Below, piece by piece: positions 63,574 to 64,000 of a stretch of 64,000 nt of DNA; positions within the stretch are counted from its first letter, which is position 1, and each line of letters opens with the position of its first letter. Below the pieces are notes generated by a model. That model was not told the origin of the DNA. It ran no database searches and saw only the letters and a list, made by a program, of their open reading frames with translations. Origin of the DNA: an uncultured Croceicoccus sp. Its GTDB lineage: Bacteria > Pseudomonadota > Alphaproteobacteria > Sphingomonadales > Sphingomonadaceae. The position numbers were made by a program, and so were the translations under genes. The stretch covers positions 1 through 64,000 of the forward strand of contig NZ_CANMCP010000004.1 of the NCBI RefSeq assembly GCF_947496385.1, written 5' to 3'.

Positions 63574-64000
63574 ATGAAACTGGTCATCGGCAACAAGAAC
63601 TATTCGAGCTGGAGCCTGCGCGGCTGGCTCGCGGCGAAGCAATCGGGGCTTTCGTTCGAGGAGCTGACCGTCAATATCTCGGGCGAGGACTGGGAAGCGC
63701 AGAAGAAGGAATGGGGCGACGTACAGCCCTCCTCCGGCAAGGTGCCGATCCTGTGGGACGGCGACGCGGTGATCTGGGACAGCCTCGCGATCCTCGAATA
63801 TCTGGGCGACAAGGTCGGGCGCGACCGCTTCTGGCCCAAGGATGATGTCGCGCGCGGCATGGCCCGCGCCATGGTCGCCGAAATGCACAGCTCCTACCTG
63901 CCCCTACGCCGCGAAATGCCGATGAACGTGCGCCGCCGCATCGAAGGGCACCGCATATCCGACGACGCGACCGGCAATATCGTGCGCATCCTGTCGCTCT
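63574..64000 (+). CDS. glutathione S-transferase family protein, partial
   Basis: The gene runs off the right end. ATG 63574 opens MKLVIGNKNYSSWSLRGWLAAKQSGLSFEELTVNISGEDWEAQ, an N-terminal thioredoxin-like GST domain with the catalytic-type serine in NYSSWSLR. GKVPILWDGDAVIWDSLAILEYLGD (glutathione gamma-glutamyl site) and the start of the helical domain follow. No stop occurs before 64000. The track lists only shadow frames here because this frame has no stop. It follows engB after 78 bases. Confidence 0.87.
   Translation, partial: MKLVIGNKNYSSWSLRGWLAAKQSGLSFEELTVNISGEDWEAQKKEWGDVQPSSGKVPILWDGDAVIWDSLAILEYLGDKVGRDRFWPKDDVARGMARAMVAEMHSSYLPLRREMPMNVRRRIEGHRISDDATGNIVRILSL

Noticed and set aside
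1-64000. tRNA genes, rRNA, CRISPR arrays or prophage
   Set aside because: No tRNA-like T-loop signature, spaced direct repeats or phage structural genes were noticed on reading either strand; this was by eye, so a covariance-model scan could still find a small RNA.

Overview
The window is a GC-rich (by eye about two-thirds G+C) alphaproteobacterial chromosome segment, most likely from the Sphingomonadales. This is an inference from gene neighbourhoods and protein style: DUF3576 lipoprotein-leuS-lptE-holA, mutM-ubiE-ubiB-coaBC-dut, rpsT-dnaA, rpmH-rnpA-yidD-yidC-engB, a cysteine-less L36 and an HWE-type histidine kinase. Nearly everything is single-copy housekeeping or envelope function. No rRNA, tRNA, CRISPR array, prophage or defence island was recognised.

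Layout. 1-1130 is a graveyard of three unrelated broken insertion sequences (IS3-, IS66- and probably IS5-type). It abuts a lower-GC exopolysaccharide sugar-phosphate transferase (1127-2602). 2716-7253 is a minus-strand operon for leucyl-tRNA synthetase, LPS assembly (LptE) and the replisome clamp loader (HolA). 7629-9332 holds a secreted protein with an outer-membrane-like C-terminus and the acetoacetyl-CoA reductase PhaB. 9396-14269 is a minus-strand run of dUTPase, CoA synthesis, ubiquinone synthesis and DNA glycosylase genes. It is followed by an amber-interrupted lipoprotein gene, dnaA and rpsT. 17303-21677 carries MoeB, an MBL hydrolase, NadA and a DUF2254 membrane protein. 21674-27328 has lipB, a PmtA-like methyltransferase, arsC with an orphan [2Fe-2S] subunit, a HAD hydrolase, rpmJ and galE. 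27461-34962 includes an M14 carboxypeptidase, dapE, a DAACS transporter, a sirtuin, dapB and nth. 35010-40067 is the divergent maeB/mutS pair. 40100-47876 contains small membrane proteins, a cobalamin adenosyltransferase, gluQRS, an HNH endonuclease, and the operon mrp-iorB-hemH. 47977-56104 is an envelope quality-control block (hflK-hflC-degP, PBP1A, msrB, nfeD-qmcA). 56161-59948 has a secreted protein, an HWE sensor kinase and a frameshifted comM. 60164-63495 is the classical rpmH-rnpA-yidD-yidC-engB cluster, and the window ends inside a glutathione S-transferase gene.

How the parts connect. DapB and DapE act in the lysine/meso-diaminopimelate branch that feeds the peptidoglycan polymerised by PBP1A. 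HflKC, DegP/Q and QmcA/NfeD belong to membrane and periplasmic protein quality control. LptE, GalE and the sugar-phosphate transferase serve surface polysaccharide. Two halves of what looks like one periplasmic molybdenum hydroxylase (IorA-like and IorB-like) sit about 19 kb apart, one with arsC and one between mrp and hemH.

I found no convincing undescribed multi-gene system. The most useful second-look items are two clean gene disruptions (the amber-interrupted lipoprotein at 14290-14736 and the single-base frameshift in comM), the split molybdenum hydroxylase, a CtrA-like site with a small ORF upstream of dapE, and several short palindromic regulatory candidates.
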